A stretch of DNA of 11,569 nt from Gemmatimonadota bacterium (lineage in GTDB: Bacteria > Gemmatimonadota > Gemmatimonadetes > Longimicrobiales > RSA9): NCBI GenBank assembly GCA_016207445.1, contig JACQPS010000323.1:1-11569 (forward strand), read 5' to 3'. The translations under genes and the position numbers were made by a program. Within the stretch, counting starts at the first letter, position 1. Every line of letters begins with the position of its first letter. This document shows positions 1-6,431 of the stretch, in pieces. The notes beneath the pieces were generated by a model, which searched no databases, was not told the origin of the DNA, and was given only the letters and a program-made list of their open reading frames with translations.

Positions 1-40
1 CACGTGAGGGTGCGCGGTGGCTAAGGATCCCTGTCCCTGA

Positions 41-1675
41 TCAGTTGCTTCGGGAAAGCTCTAGCACGGAAAGCTCGAGCGGCTCCAGCGCCGGGGCCGG
101 TGTCCAGTCGCGAGGCCGGCCATCGGTCCCGACCCCGAGCGTTGCTTCGCGCACGCCGCCCAGAAGCGGGCGTGCGGCGTAGCGGCCCGCCGGCAGCACG
201 GCGTCGGCGGAGAAGAGGGTCACGCGCGCGAGGCGTCGCGTGCCGAGATTGGCCACGACCAGAACGGTCTGTTCCTCCACGCGCCGCAGGTAAGCCACGG
301 CCGCATCCTCGGCACTCTCCAGCGGAACGAAGTCGCCCGCGGCGAGCGCGGGATTCGCGGTTCGAACATGGATCAGCCGGCGGTAGTGGTTGAGCAGCGA
401 CGCGGGGTCGGCCTCCTGCGCCTCCACGTTGGCTGTAAAGGAATCGGGGTGGAGCGGTTCCCACGCCGTCCCGCTCGTGAAGCCGACACCCGGCCGACGG
501 GCCCAGTGCATGGGCGTGCGCAGGCGCGGATCGCCGTCCGACTTCGAGCCGGTCATGCCGATCTCCTCCCCGTAGTAGACGAACGGGATGCCGGGCAAAG
601 TGAGCAACAGGGACGCCGCGAGCCTGGCCCGGCCGACGTCGCCACGCAGATCGGTGAGCGTGCGCGTCTGGTCGTGGTTGCGGAGGAACGACGCCCAGCG
701 CCGCCGCGGCAGCTCGCGCTGCACGCGCTGGACGGAAGCGACGAGGCCCCGCCCCGAGCCAGTGCGCGCCGCGTCGATGATGGCGTCGCCGACGTCGAAC
801 ATGAAGTAGGCATCGAGCTGGTCGGGGTAGTAGGGCAGGATCGCTTCCACGCTGTCCCACACTTCGCCGATGGTGAACGCGTCGGGCGCGATCCGCCGGA
901 TGTAGGCCGCGTAGTCGCGGAGCCAATGGTGGGTGGCGGGCACATGCTTCCACTCGCCGTGCTCGCCCTCGAACAGGTGGCGCGCGGCGTCTACCCGGAA
1001 GCCATCCACCCCCATCTCCCCCAGCCAGAAGCGCGCGACCCCCTTCAGCTCGGCGGTGACGGCCGGGTTCCCCAGGTTGAGATCGGGCATGCCGCTCCAG
1101 AACAGCCCGTAGTAGTACTCGTCCCGCGTCGGCGCACGGTGCCAGACGGGCGCCTCCCACCCCGACGCGGGCCGCACCGTCGGCGACCAGACGAACCAGT
1201 CCCGATACGGCGACGCGGCGTCCAGCAACGCCGACCGAAAGTACGGGTGCTCGCTCGAGACATGGTTCGGCACCAGGTCGACGATCACGCGGATGCCGCG
1301 GCGCCGCGCCTCGGCCATGAACTGCTGGAAGTCCCGGGTCGTGCCGTAGGCGCGCTCGACCTGGTAGTAATTCGTGACGTCGTACCCGTGATAGCTGGTC
1401 GATTGTGCGACCGGCATGAGCCAGATGCAGCTCGCGCCCAGGTCGCGCTGCTCGCGAGGGTTGCCGTCGTTGATGTAGTCGAGCTTCTCGATCAGGCCGC
1501 GCAGGTCGCCGATGCCGTCGCCGTCGCTGTCGTAGAAGGAGCGGACGAACACCTCGTAGCACACGCCGCCGCCGCGCCACCACTCGGGGCCCGCGGCCGC
1601 GGCGGTCCTTTGGGCGAAGAGCGGAGCGGCGTGAAAGACGGGGAGTGCACACAGCGCGACGGCGATGCGATTCAT
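41..1675 (-). CDS. Secreted GH13 alpha-amylase-family glycoside hydrolase
   Basis: This 544-residue enzyme should cleave alpha-glucosidic bonds in starch-derived glucans outside the cytoplasm. An N-terminal signal peptide is visible (MNRIAVALCALPV...LFAQ, about 22 residues). The (beta/alpha)8 GH13 barrel follows: a calcium-site-like DSDGDGIGD (49-57), region I DLVPNH (133-138), MPDLN (196-200), region II GFRVDAARH with nucleophile Asp229, region III GEVW with acid/base Glu271, and region IV NHD with Asp335. A C-terminal beta domain lies at about 430-544. MPDLN instead of QPDLN is, from family knowledge, a mark of the group between oligo-1,6-glucosidases and neopullulanases (GH13_36-like), so alpha-amylase, maltogenic or alpha-glucosidase activity are all possible. 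I chose ATG 1675 because the signal peptide begins there and AGGA sits 8 nt upstream; a reading 17 codons longer (to 1726) spoils the signal peptide. The gene is divergent from a second, different GH13 gene. Family assignment is very sure; substrate is not. Confidence 0.95.
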   Translation of the reverse strand: MNRIAVALCALPVFHAAPLFAQRTAAAAGPEWWRGGGVCYEVFVRSFYDSDGDGIGDLRGLIEKLDYINDGNPREQRDLGASCIWLMPVAQSTSYHGYDVTNYYQVERAYGTTRDFQQFMAEARRRGIRVIVDLVPNHVSSEHPYFRSALLDAASPYRDWFVWSPTVRPASGWEAPVWHRAPTRDEYYYGLFWSGMPDLNLGNPAVTAELKGVARFWLGEMGVDGFRVDAARHLFEGEHGEWKHVPATHHWLRDYAAYIRRIAPDAFTIGEVWDSVEAILPYYPDQLDAYFMFDVGDAIIDAARTGSGRGLVASVQRVQRELPRRRWASFLRNHDQTRTLTDLRGDVGRARLAASLLLTLPGIPFVYYGEEIGMTGSKSDGDPRLRTPMHWARRPGVGFTSGTAWEPLHPDSFTANVEAQEADPASLLNHYRRLIHVRTANPALAAGDFVPLESAEDAAVAYLRRVEEQTVLVVANLGTRRLARVTLFSADAVLPAGRYAARPLLGGVREATLGVGTDGRPRDWTPAPALEPLELSVLELSRSN

Positions 1676-1694
1676 CGCTGGGGTCCTGTCATTA

Positions 1695-1753
1695 GAGATC
1701 GTGGAACGGCGAAACGCGGCCAACACGGGTCGCGGGAGATCGTAGAACGCCGA
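1695..1753. repeat. Pair of 18-bp direct repeats, 41 bp apart, upstream of the amylase
   Basis: GAGATCGTGGAACGGCGA (1695-1712) and GAGATCGTAGAACGCCGA (1736-1753) match at 16 of 18 positions. Their 41-bp spacing is close to four helical turns. They lie 20 and 61 bp before the ATG of the minus-strand amylase, and the distal copy overlaps its candidate -10 box. Paired operators at the same helical phase are typical of repressor or activator sites, which is my inference. A third near-copy lies at 6311-6327. Confidence 0.5.
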
Positions 1754-1767
1754 GCAGCCCCGGACAA
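1739..1767 (-). promoter_or_regulatory. Candidate sigma70-like promoter for the minus-strand amylase
   Basis: Read on the minus strand, TTGTCC (1767-1762) and TACGAT (1744-1739) are separated by 17 bp. Each matches the sigma70 consensus at 4 of 6 positions. Transcription would start near 1732, giving a leader of about 57 nt before the ATG at 1675. The -10 box lies inside the upstream copy of the repeated element described at 1695-1753, so a protein binding there would control this promoter. This is a pattern match only. Confidence 0.4.
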
Positions 1768-1866
1768 GAAGGTTGTCACAGCCGGACGCTAGGCGAAGAG
1801 TGCGGCCACGCCATCTTGACAGGGGGGCCCCTTTCGGGCGCGGGAGGCCGTTTCATAATCTGATCT

Positions 1867-1919
1867 CGCGGAGGCGCGGAGGCGCGGAGGAGTCCGTCTG
1901 TGCCCCCCGCGTCTCCGCG
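1867..1919. repeat. CGCGGAGG tandem repeat forming a GC-rich hairpin
   Basis: Three perfect head-to-tail copies of CGCGGAGG occupy 1867-1890. Bases 1875-1887 can pair with 1907-1919 over 13 positions, all Watson-Crick except one G:U, around a 19-nt loop. The hairpin ends 14 bp before the assigned GTG start of the lipoprotein amylase. The last repeat unit also supplies a strong Shine-Dalgarno-like GGAGGAG (1886-1892), but it is 41 nt from that GTG. The form resembles small dispersed palindromic repeats of bacterial genomes; whether it is dispersed in this genome cannot be seen here. Confidence 0.6.
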
Positions 1920-1933
1920 TCCCGGTTTCCCGA

Positions 1934-3571
1934 GTGATACGCCGTCTGATACGCGTGGCCAGGCCCCTTCTACCCCATGCCCCACACGGCTTCGCCGCGT
2001 GGGGACCCCTGCTCGCGCTCCTGCTGCTGGCCGGCGCGGGCTGCGGCGACTCGACGTCGCCGCCGCCGCCGATCACGCGCCCGCCGAGCCGGCCCGCTCT
2101 CGATCGGACGTACCGCGCCAGCGGCCACATGGCGGCGGGAGACGTGTTCGTGCAGCTGTTCGAGTGGAAGTGGACCGACGTGGCGTCCGAGTGCGAGAAC
2201 GTGCTCGGGCCGTACGGGTTCGAGGCGGTGCTGGTCTCGCCGCCGCAGGAGCACAGCGTCCAGAGCAGTCACACCTGGTCGCAGCGCTACCAGCCGGTGA
2301 GCTACAGCATCGAGCGCAGCCGCTCGGGCACGGGCGGCGAGTTCCGCGCTATGGTGATTCGCTGCCAGGCGGCGGGGGTCGACATTTACGTCGACGCGGT
2401 CATCAACCACATGACGAACACGCCGAGCCCCGGCGTCGGCAGCAACGGCACCGCCTACACCAAGTACGAGTACCCGGGGCTGTACACGCCCGCCGATTTC
2501 CATCCGACCTGCACGGTCACGAACTACCAGAGCGCGGCCAACGTGCAGGATTGCGAGCTGTTCAGCCTGCCGGACCTGAATACCGGCTCCGCTCGCGTCC
2601 GGGAGAAGATCGCCGAATACCTGATCCGGTTGTCGCGCTCCGGAGTGGCGGGCTTCAGGATCGACGCCGCGAAGCACATCCAGCCGGTGGAGCTCGACTC
2701 CATCCTGATTCTCGTCGATCGCACACTGGCCGCGGAAGGGCGGGCGCTGCCGTACTACTTCGCCGAGGTGGTCGACTACGGCGGCGAAGCGGTCACCAAA
2801 GGCGATTACTTCGGCCTGGCGTACAGCTCGGGCGGCGCGGCCGACATCACCGAGTTCAAGTTCCGTGGCGTCGGCGACAAGTTCACCGGCCTCGGTGGCC
2901 AACGCATATCCGATCTCAACCCCGACGGCCCGCCGGGCCGCCAGTTCTCCGCGGTCGCCTGGGGCCTCCTCCCGGCCGACAAGGCCGTGGCCTTTCTGGA
3001 GAACCACGACACGCAGCGGCAGGGCGGGATCAGCTATCGTGACGGTCAGGTATACCGGCTGGCGAACGTGTGGGTGCTGGCGCAGCCCTATGGCTATCCG
3101 TCGATCATGTCGAGCTACGCGTTCGACCGAGACACGCAGTTGGGCCGCGAGCTGGGCCCCCCGTCGGACGCGAGCGGGAACACGCAGGCTGTGACGTGCG
3201 CCTCGAGTCTGGAGACGGCGACCGTCGGGCTTTGGGTCTGCGAGCATCGCGACCCGCACATCGCCCGCATGGTGGCGTTCCGCCGCGCCGTGGCGGGCAC
3301 CGCTGTCGACCACTGGTGGGACAACGGCGCGAATGCGATCGCGTTCTCGCGCGGCGACCGCGGCTTCGTGGCCATCAACCGCGAGAGCGTGCCGGTCCAG
3401 CTCGAGGTTGCGACCGGATTGCCGCCCGGGACCTACTGCGACGTGCTGACCGGCGGCCGTGCCGACACGGGTTGCGCGGGAAGCACCATCGTCGTCGATT
3501 CGACCGGCATGGTGCGGCTCGAGCTGGAGGCCAATTCGGCGATCGCCATGCATACAGGAACGCGGCTCTGA
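1934..3571 (+). CDS. Lipoprotein alpha-amylase, GH13 animal/Streptomyces-like type
   Basis: This 545-residue endo-acting alpha-1,4-glucanase (EC 3.2.1.1 expected) is probably anchored to a membrane by lipid. A signal peptide ends LLLLAGAGC, with lipidated Cys37 followed by GDS and a Pro-rich linker to about 55. The catalytic domain begins at GDVFVQLFEWKW (69-80). Region I is DAVINH (154-159); Asp244 in FRIDAAKH is the nucleophile, Glu278 in FAEV the acid/base, and Asp359 in NHD the third acid. The C-terminal domain (WVCEH...TYCDV...) closely resembles animal amylases. Excluding Cys37 there are eight cysteines, at the places of four known animal disulfides (87-144, 193-207, 422-436, 502-514). 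The chloride ligands Arg242 and Asn357 are kept, but the third is Ser390. Length and motifs are complete. The start is uncertain: GTG 1934 has no Shine-Dalgarno, GTG 1955 would also give a 30-residue signal peptide, and a rare CTG at 1898 lies just after GGAGGAG. The stop overlaps a possible upstream ATG (3571) of the next gene. Confidence 0.95.
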   Translation: MIRRLIRVARPLLPHAPHGFAAWGPLLALLLLAGAGCGDSTSPPPPITRPPSRPALDRTYRASGHMAAGDVFVQLFEWKWTDVASECENVLGPYGFEAVLVSPPQEHSVQSSHTWSQRYQPVSYSIERSRSGTGGEFRAMVIRCQAAGVDIYVDAVINHMTNTPSPGVGSNGTAYTKYEYPGLYTPADFHPTCTVTNYQSAANVQDCELFSLPDLNTGSARVREKIAEYLIRLSRSGVAGFRIDAAKHIQPVELDSILILVDRTLAAEGRALPYYFAEVVDYGGEAVTKGDYFGLAYSSGGAADITEFKFRGVGDKFTGLGGQRISDLNPDGPPGRQFSAVAWGLLPADKAVAFLENHDTQRQGGISYRDGQVYRLANVWVLAQPYGYPSIMSSYAFDRDTQLGRELGPPSDASGNTQAVTCASSLETATVGLWVCEHRDPHIARMVAFRRAVAGTAVDHWWDNGANAIAFSRGDRGFVAINRESVPVQLEVATGLPPGTYCDVLTGGRADTGCAGSTIVVDSTGMVRLELEANSAIAMHTGTRL

Positions 3572-3612
3572 TGGTCGACACCGGAGCTTTTTCCCCGAGA
3601 CCGGACAAAGCG

Positions 3613-4971
3613 ATGAGAAGGATGGCGGCGGTCCTCGTTGCGCTCGCGCTTTTCGCCGCAACGCCGCTCCCCGCGCAGGAGCGGCCGCTCGGCACGCTGC
3701 GCGAGCAGGCCAGGGTCCAGCAGGAATGGCTGAAGCTGCGACTCGAGCGCGTGCTGCCGCGGGTCCTGCGCGAGCACGGCGTCGACATGTGGATCGTCCC
3801 GGTGCGCGAGTACAACGAGGATCCGGTCTTCTGGTCGCTCGTGTCGCCTACGACGATGGCCGCGCGGCGGCGGACGATTTACGTCTTCTTCGATCGGGGC
3901 CCGCAGCAGGAGATGGAGCGCCTCGCGATCGGCGGGACCTCGCAGGGCGGGCTCTACACGGTGGTGCGCGATCCGCGCGCGGCGGAAGGGTTCGCGGGCG
4001 CGGCCCGGCGGCGGGCGGAGCCGTGGGGGCCGGAGCAGTGGCAGCTGCTCACGCCCATCGTCGCGGAGCGGGACCCGAAGGCGATCGTGGTCAACATTTC
4101 GCACACGCACAACTTCTCGGACGGCCTCACGGCGGGCGAGTGGGAGCAGCTGCAGCAGGCGCTCGGGCCGAAGTACGTGGCGCGCGTGGTCCGGCGGGAG
4201 CGGCTCGCGCTCGACTATCTCGCCGAGCGGCTGCCGGAGATGCTGCCGCAGTACACGCGCATGCAGGAGCTGGCGCACGAGCTCATCGCGACCGCCTTCT
4301 CCGTGCGCGTGATCACGGCCGGGACGACCCGCACGGAGGACGTGGTCTGGTGGCTGCGGCAGCGCGTCAACGACCTCGGCCTCGGGAGCTGGTTCCAGCC
4401 GACCATCACGGTGCAGCGCGCGGGCGCGGAGATGGCGGACTCGACCGATCCCCTCATTTTGAGCGGGGACGTATTGCACGTGGACTTCGGCATCAGCGCG
4501 CTCGGCCTGCATACCGACACGCAGCATATGGGGTATGTGCTCAAGCCGGGGGAGGCCGATGCGCCCGCCGGCCTGCAGCGCGCGCTCGCGCGCGCGAACC
4601 GGCTGCAGGATCTGCTGCTCGAGGAGCTGGTCCCCGGCCGCAGCGGCAACGACGTGCTGCAGCGCACCCGCGCGCGCATGCGGCAAGAGGGGATCGACGG
4701 TACCGTCTACACGCACCCCATCGGCGACCACGGCCACGGCGCGGGTCCGCTCATCGGGCTATGGGACCGGCAGGAGGGCGTGCCCGGGCGCGGCGACGTG
4801 CCGGTCCGCCCCAGCACCTGGTTCTCCATCGAGCTGCAGGCCACGACGCCGGTGCCGGAGTGGAACGGGCAGGCCGTGCGCATGGCGCTGGAGGAAGAAG
4901 CGCTCATCGACGGGCAGGGTAGTCGTCACTGGGTGCTGCGGCGCCAGCAACGATTTCATCTCATCCGCTAG
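3613..4971 (+). CDS. Secreted M24-family metallopeptidase (Xaa-Pro aminopeptidase/prolidase-like)
   Basis: This 452-residue protein has a signal peptide (MRRMAAVLVALALFAATPLPAQ) and so likely hydrolyses peptides in the periplasm or outside. Residues about 25-200 match the creatinase-type N-terminal domain (LREHGVDMWIVPVREYNEDP). Residues about 215-445 form the pita-bread M24 domain with all five metal ligands: Asp291 (HVDFG), Asp302 (HTDTQ), His375 (GHGAG), Glu407 (SIELQ) and Glu427 (LEEEA). An active two-metal enzyme is therefore expected. Proline-specific cleavage is typical of the family, but the sequence does not settle it. ATG 3613 is preferred because the signal peptide begins there; an in-frame ATG at 3571 overlaps the amylase stop by one base and would add 14 residues with two acidic ones before the hydrophobic core. 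The amylase is 41 bp upstream and the next small gene 8 bp downstream, so the three are likely co-transcribed. Confidence 0.92.
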   Translation: MRRMAAVLVALALFAATPLPAQERPLGTLREQARVQQEWLKLRLERVLPRVLREHGVDMWIVPVREYNEDPVFWSLVSPTTMAARRRTIYVFFDRGPQQEMERLAIGGTSQGGLYTVVRDPRAAEGFAGAARRRAEPWGPEQWQLLTPIVAERDPKAIVVNISHTHNFSDGLTAGEWEQLQQALGPKYVARVVRRERLALDYLAERLPEMLPQYTRMQELAHELIATAFSVRVITAGTTRTEDVVWWLRQRVNDLGLGSWFQPTITVQRAGAEMADSTDPLILSGDVLHVDFGISALGLHTDTQHMGYVLKPGEADAPAGLQRALARANRLQDLLLEELVPGRSGNDVLQRTRARMRQEGIDGTVYTHPIGDHGHGAGPLIGLWDRQEGVPGRGDVPVRPSTWFSIELQATTPVPEWNGQAVRMALEEEALIDGQGSRHWVLRRQQRFHLIR

Positions 4972-4979
4972 AGGCCAAC

Positions 4980-5252
4980 ATGGACGAGGAGAAGCGGCCG
5001 ATCGACCCCACGCGCAAGCTGCTGAAGATCTTCGGCGTGAAGGTGACCGACTACGAGGAGAAGACGGGCGCGATCCTGGAACAGCTGCGGCGTGTGCGCG
5101 ATGCGCGCGAATTGGTGGAGCCCGCCGCGCAGGTCGTCGAGCTCACGGCGGACCTGAACGCGCGGCTACGCGAGCTCGTCGATCACGTCCTGGACATGCA
5201 GGCGCGGGCGCTGAACGGCGTGCGGGACGCGCTCGAAAAGGCGCAGAAGTAG
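4980..5252 (+). CDS. Small helical protein of unknown function
   Basis: I do not recognise this 90-residue protein. It starts with a charged segment (MDEEKRPIDPTRKLLKIFGVKVTDYEEK). From about residue 27 to 88 it is almost uninterrupted predicted helix with regularly spaced Leu, Val and Ala and many Arg/Glu pairs, as in an amphipathic helix or short coiled coil. There is no signal peptide, membrane segment, Cys or metal motif, so it should be cytoplasmic. AGAGG precedes the ATG by about 5 nt and the gene begins 8 bp after the M24 peptidase stop, supporting translation as the last gene of the amylase-peptidase run. The exported upstream products and this apparently cytoplasmic one do not suggest a direct shared role. 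Codon bias matches the neighbours. Confidence 0.75.
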   Translation: MDEEKRPIDPTRKLLKIFGVKVTDYEEKTGAILEQLRRVRDARELVEPAAQVVELTADLNARLRELVDHVLDMQARALNGVRDALEKAQK

Positions 5253-5306
5253 GTAGGCAGAGCCTCTGCGGCCGTCGGCGTCGGCGTCGGTGTCGCCGCG
5301 TCGATT
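5253..5306. other. Short gap between convergent genes with hexamer repeats and weak hairpin
   Basis: The 54-bp space between two convergent stop codons has a 5-bp stem, GCAGA/TCTGC (5257-5269, loop GCC). It also has four tandem hexamers of the GTCGGC type (5274-5297, the last two each with one change). There is no T-run on either strand, so this is at best a weak or factor-dependent bidirectional termination site. Confidence 0.3.
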
Positions 5307-6269
5307 CTACTCCAGCGCCAGCGCTCCCCGGCGAGGTGCCGGCGCCGGCGTCGCCGCGACACGCGCCTCCTTCACGTATCCGCCTGCCACCCCACCGACC
5401 ACCAGGAACAGGCCCACCCAGCCGAGCAGCGTGAGCGTCTGCGCGAGCAGCAGGAGCCCGAGCAGCGCGCTCACGACCGGCTCGATGCTCGCGGCCACGG
5501 CCGTGGGTGCCGCTTCGATCCTGCGCACCGCGGCGAAGAAGCAGAAGTTGGCCAGCAGCACCGAGCCGACCCCGAGGCCGGCCACGTAGACCCAAGCGGG
5601 AACCGACGCCGGCGGGATCGGCGCGCGACCGGAAAGGGGCAGGAAGACGCCGAGCAGGAGCGATCCGCCCGCTAGCTCGAGGAAGAGCACGCGCACCGCC
5701 CCGTAGCGCGGCACGGCCCAGCGCGCGAGCAGCGTGGTCCCGGCGTAGCTGAGCGCCGCCAGCAGCCCTCCGATCACGCCGACGAGCGGCGCGTCCAGCG
5801 GCGCGCCCTGGCCGCCCGTCACCGTGAGCGCCACCCCCACCATGACCACGGTGGCGAGGAAGACGCGCAGCGCGGTGATCGCCTCGCCCAGCAGCGGCTT
5901 CGCGAGCAGCGCCACGAGCACGGGCGCCGTGTAGAGGAGCGTCGCCGCGCCGGCCACGCCCGCGCCCGCGATCGCGTACTGGTAGCTCACCTCGAAGATC
6001 GCCACGAGCAGGCCGCCCACTCCGGCCACGAGCAGCCAGCCCAGGCGATCCACGCGGAACAGGTCGCGGCGCGCTACGCCATACACCAGGAACCCCAGCG
6101 TGGCGAGCAGGATGCGCCAGAAGCCCACAGCCGTGAGTTGCGCGCCCTCCGCGTACAGCGCCGTGCTGAGCGTGCCCGTCGTCCCCCAGAACGAGCCGGC
6201 AGCGAGCGCGAACAGGTAGCCCGCGAGACGGGAGCGGGCGGGATCGCGTGCGGGCCCCGTGTGCATCAT
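5307..6269 (-). CDS. EamA-domain drug/metabolite transporter (DMT superfamily)
   Basis: This 320-residue inner-membrane protein has two EamA repeats, about ten hydrophobic segments in all. The first repeat spans roughly residues 15-140 (LAGYLFALAAGSFWGTTG... through ATVVMVGVALTV), and the second spans 155-300 (VGVIGGLLAALSYAGTTLL... through LGWVGLFLVVGGVAGGYV). The SFWGTTG and IEPVVSALLG motifs, the second near the end of repeat two, are classic for the family. Members export or import small metabolites such as amino acids or drugs; the substrate cannot be told. ATG 6269 is used; a TTG at 6275 and a second ATG at 6266 are alternatives, and no start has a convincing Shine-Dalgarno. It is convergent with the small gene at 5252 and divergent from the dehydrogenase gene; amino-acid export would fit that neighbour but is only a guess. 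Confidence 0.9.
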   Translation of the reverse strand: MMHTGPARDPARSRLAGYLFALAAGSFWGTTGTLSTALYAEGAQLTAVGFWRILLATLGFLVYGVARRDLFRVDRLGWLLVAGVGGLLVAIFEVSYQYAIAGAGVAGAATLLYTAPVLVALLAKPLLGEAITALRVFLATVVMVGVALTVTGGQGAPLDAPLVGVIGGLLAALSYAGTTLLARWAVPRYGAVRVLFLELAGGSLLLGVFLPLSGRAPIPPASVPAWVYVAGLGVGSVLLANFCFFAAVRRIEAAPTAVAASIEPVVSALLGLLLLAQTLTLLGWVGLFLVVGGVAGGYVKEARVAATPAPAPRRGALALE

Positions 6270-6310
6270 GAGCAAGTCAGCACAGGTTCTCTCTCATGTG
6301 TTTCCACGAG

Positions 6311-6327
6311 GATCGTTGTACGGCGAA
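6311..6327. promoter_or_regulatory. Third copy of the GATCGT-G-ACG-CGA element
   Basis: GATCGTTGTACGGCGAA matches the amylase-upstream copy at 1697-1713 in 15 of 17 bases. As there, it lies on the plus strand upstream of a minus-strand gene, here 41 bp before the EamA start. The other member of the divergent pair, the dehydrogenase gene, starts 104 bp downstream. It could be a binding site of a shared regulator; chance similarity in GC-rich DNA is not excluded. Confidence 0.35.
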
Positions 6328-6335
6328 GCTAATCG

Positions 6336-6359
6336 GCCGTTTCCGCCGCGGCAAACGGC
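6336..6359. promoter_or_regulatory. Inverted repeat GCCGTTT-N10-AAACGGC in the divergent region
   Basis: The two 7-bp arms (6336-6342 and 6353-6359) are perfectly complementary and centred 17 bp apart. They stand between the divergent EamA and dehydrogenase genes. The arrangement suits a dimeric repressor operator, or a hairpin in the dehydrogenase leader. A second GC-only inverted repeat, CCGCGCG/CGCGCGG (6382-6404), follows. I found no convincing -10/-35 pair for either gene. Confidence 0.35.
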
Positions 6360-6431
6360 GCCGACCCATTGCGCGATCGAGCCGCGCGCGGCATTTTCGC
6401 GCGGTCCGCTCGATTCCCTGGAAGGAAGGCC

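Larger units (their letters stand above)
1676..1933. other. Divergent intergenic region between the two amylase genes
   Basis: This 258-bp gap holds the control signals of both GH13 genes. The left half carries the direct repeats and the minus-strand promoter candidate. The middle holds an isolated TTGACA (1816-1821), a GGGGCCCC palindrome (1824-1831) and an AT-rich CATAAT (1854-1859). The TTGACA-CATAAT gap is 32 bp, too long for one promoter, so CATAAT would need a poorly matching -35 near 1831. The right end is the CGCGGAGG repeat hairpin. No convincing small gene or structured RNA beyond this hairpin is seen. Confidence 0.6.

Noticed and set aside
1..40. Terminator or gene downstream of the first amylase
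   Set aside because: Only 40 bp are visible and I see neither a hairpin with T-run nor a coding start.
368..1792. Long open frame (474 codons) on the plus strand opposite the first amylase
   Set aside because: High GC makes long antisense frames common; the translation is rich in Arg, Ala and Val with no domain, and the minus-strand frame carries full GH13 motifs.
1816..1859. TTGACA and CATAAT as a promoter for the lipoprotein amylase
   Set aside because: The boxes are 32 bp apart, far from the usual 16-18 bp, and neither has a good partner at the right distance.
1900..3042. GTG at 1900 with ideal GGAGGAG spacing, opening a 380-codon frame
   Set aside because: It is out of frame with the amylase and its translation is a low-complexity Arg/Ala-rich shadow.
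1970..3661. 563-codon minus-strand frame opposite the lipoprotein amylase
   Set aside because: It is Arg/Ala/His-rich without recognisable motif and mirrors a clear plus-strand gene.
5257..5269. Hairpin GCAGA/TCTGC as a bidirectional terminator
   Set aside because: The stem is only 5 bp and has no T-run on either strand; kept only as a note on the gap.
6382..6404. CCGCGCG/CGCGCGG as a confident operator
   Set aside because: Arms consist only of G and C in a GC-rich genome, so chance is likely; not listed as a separate feature.
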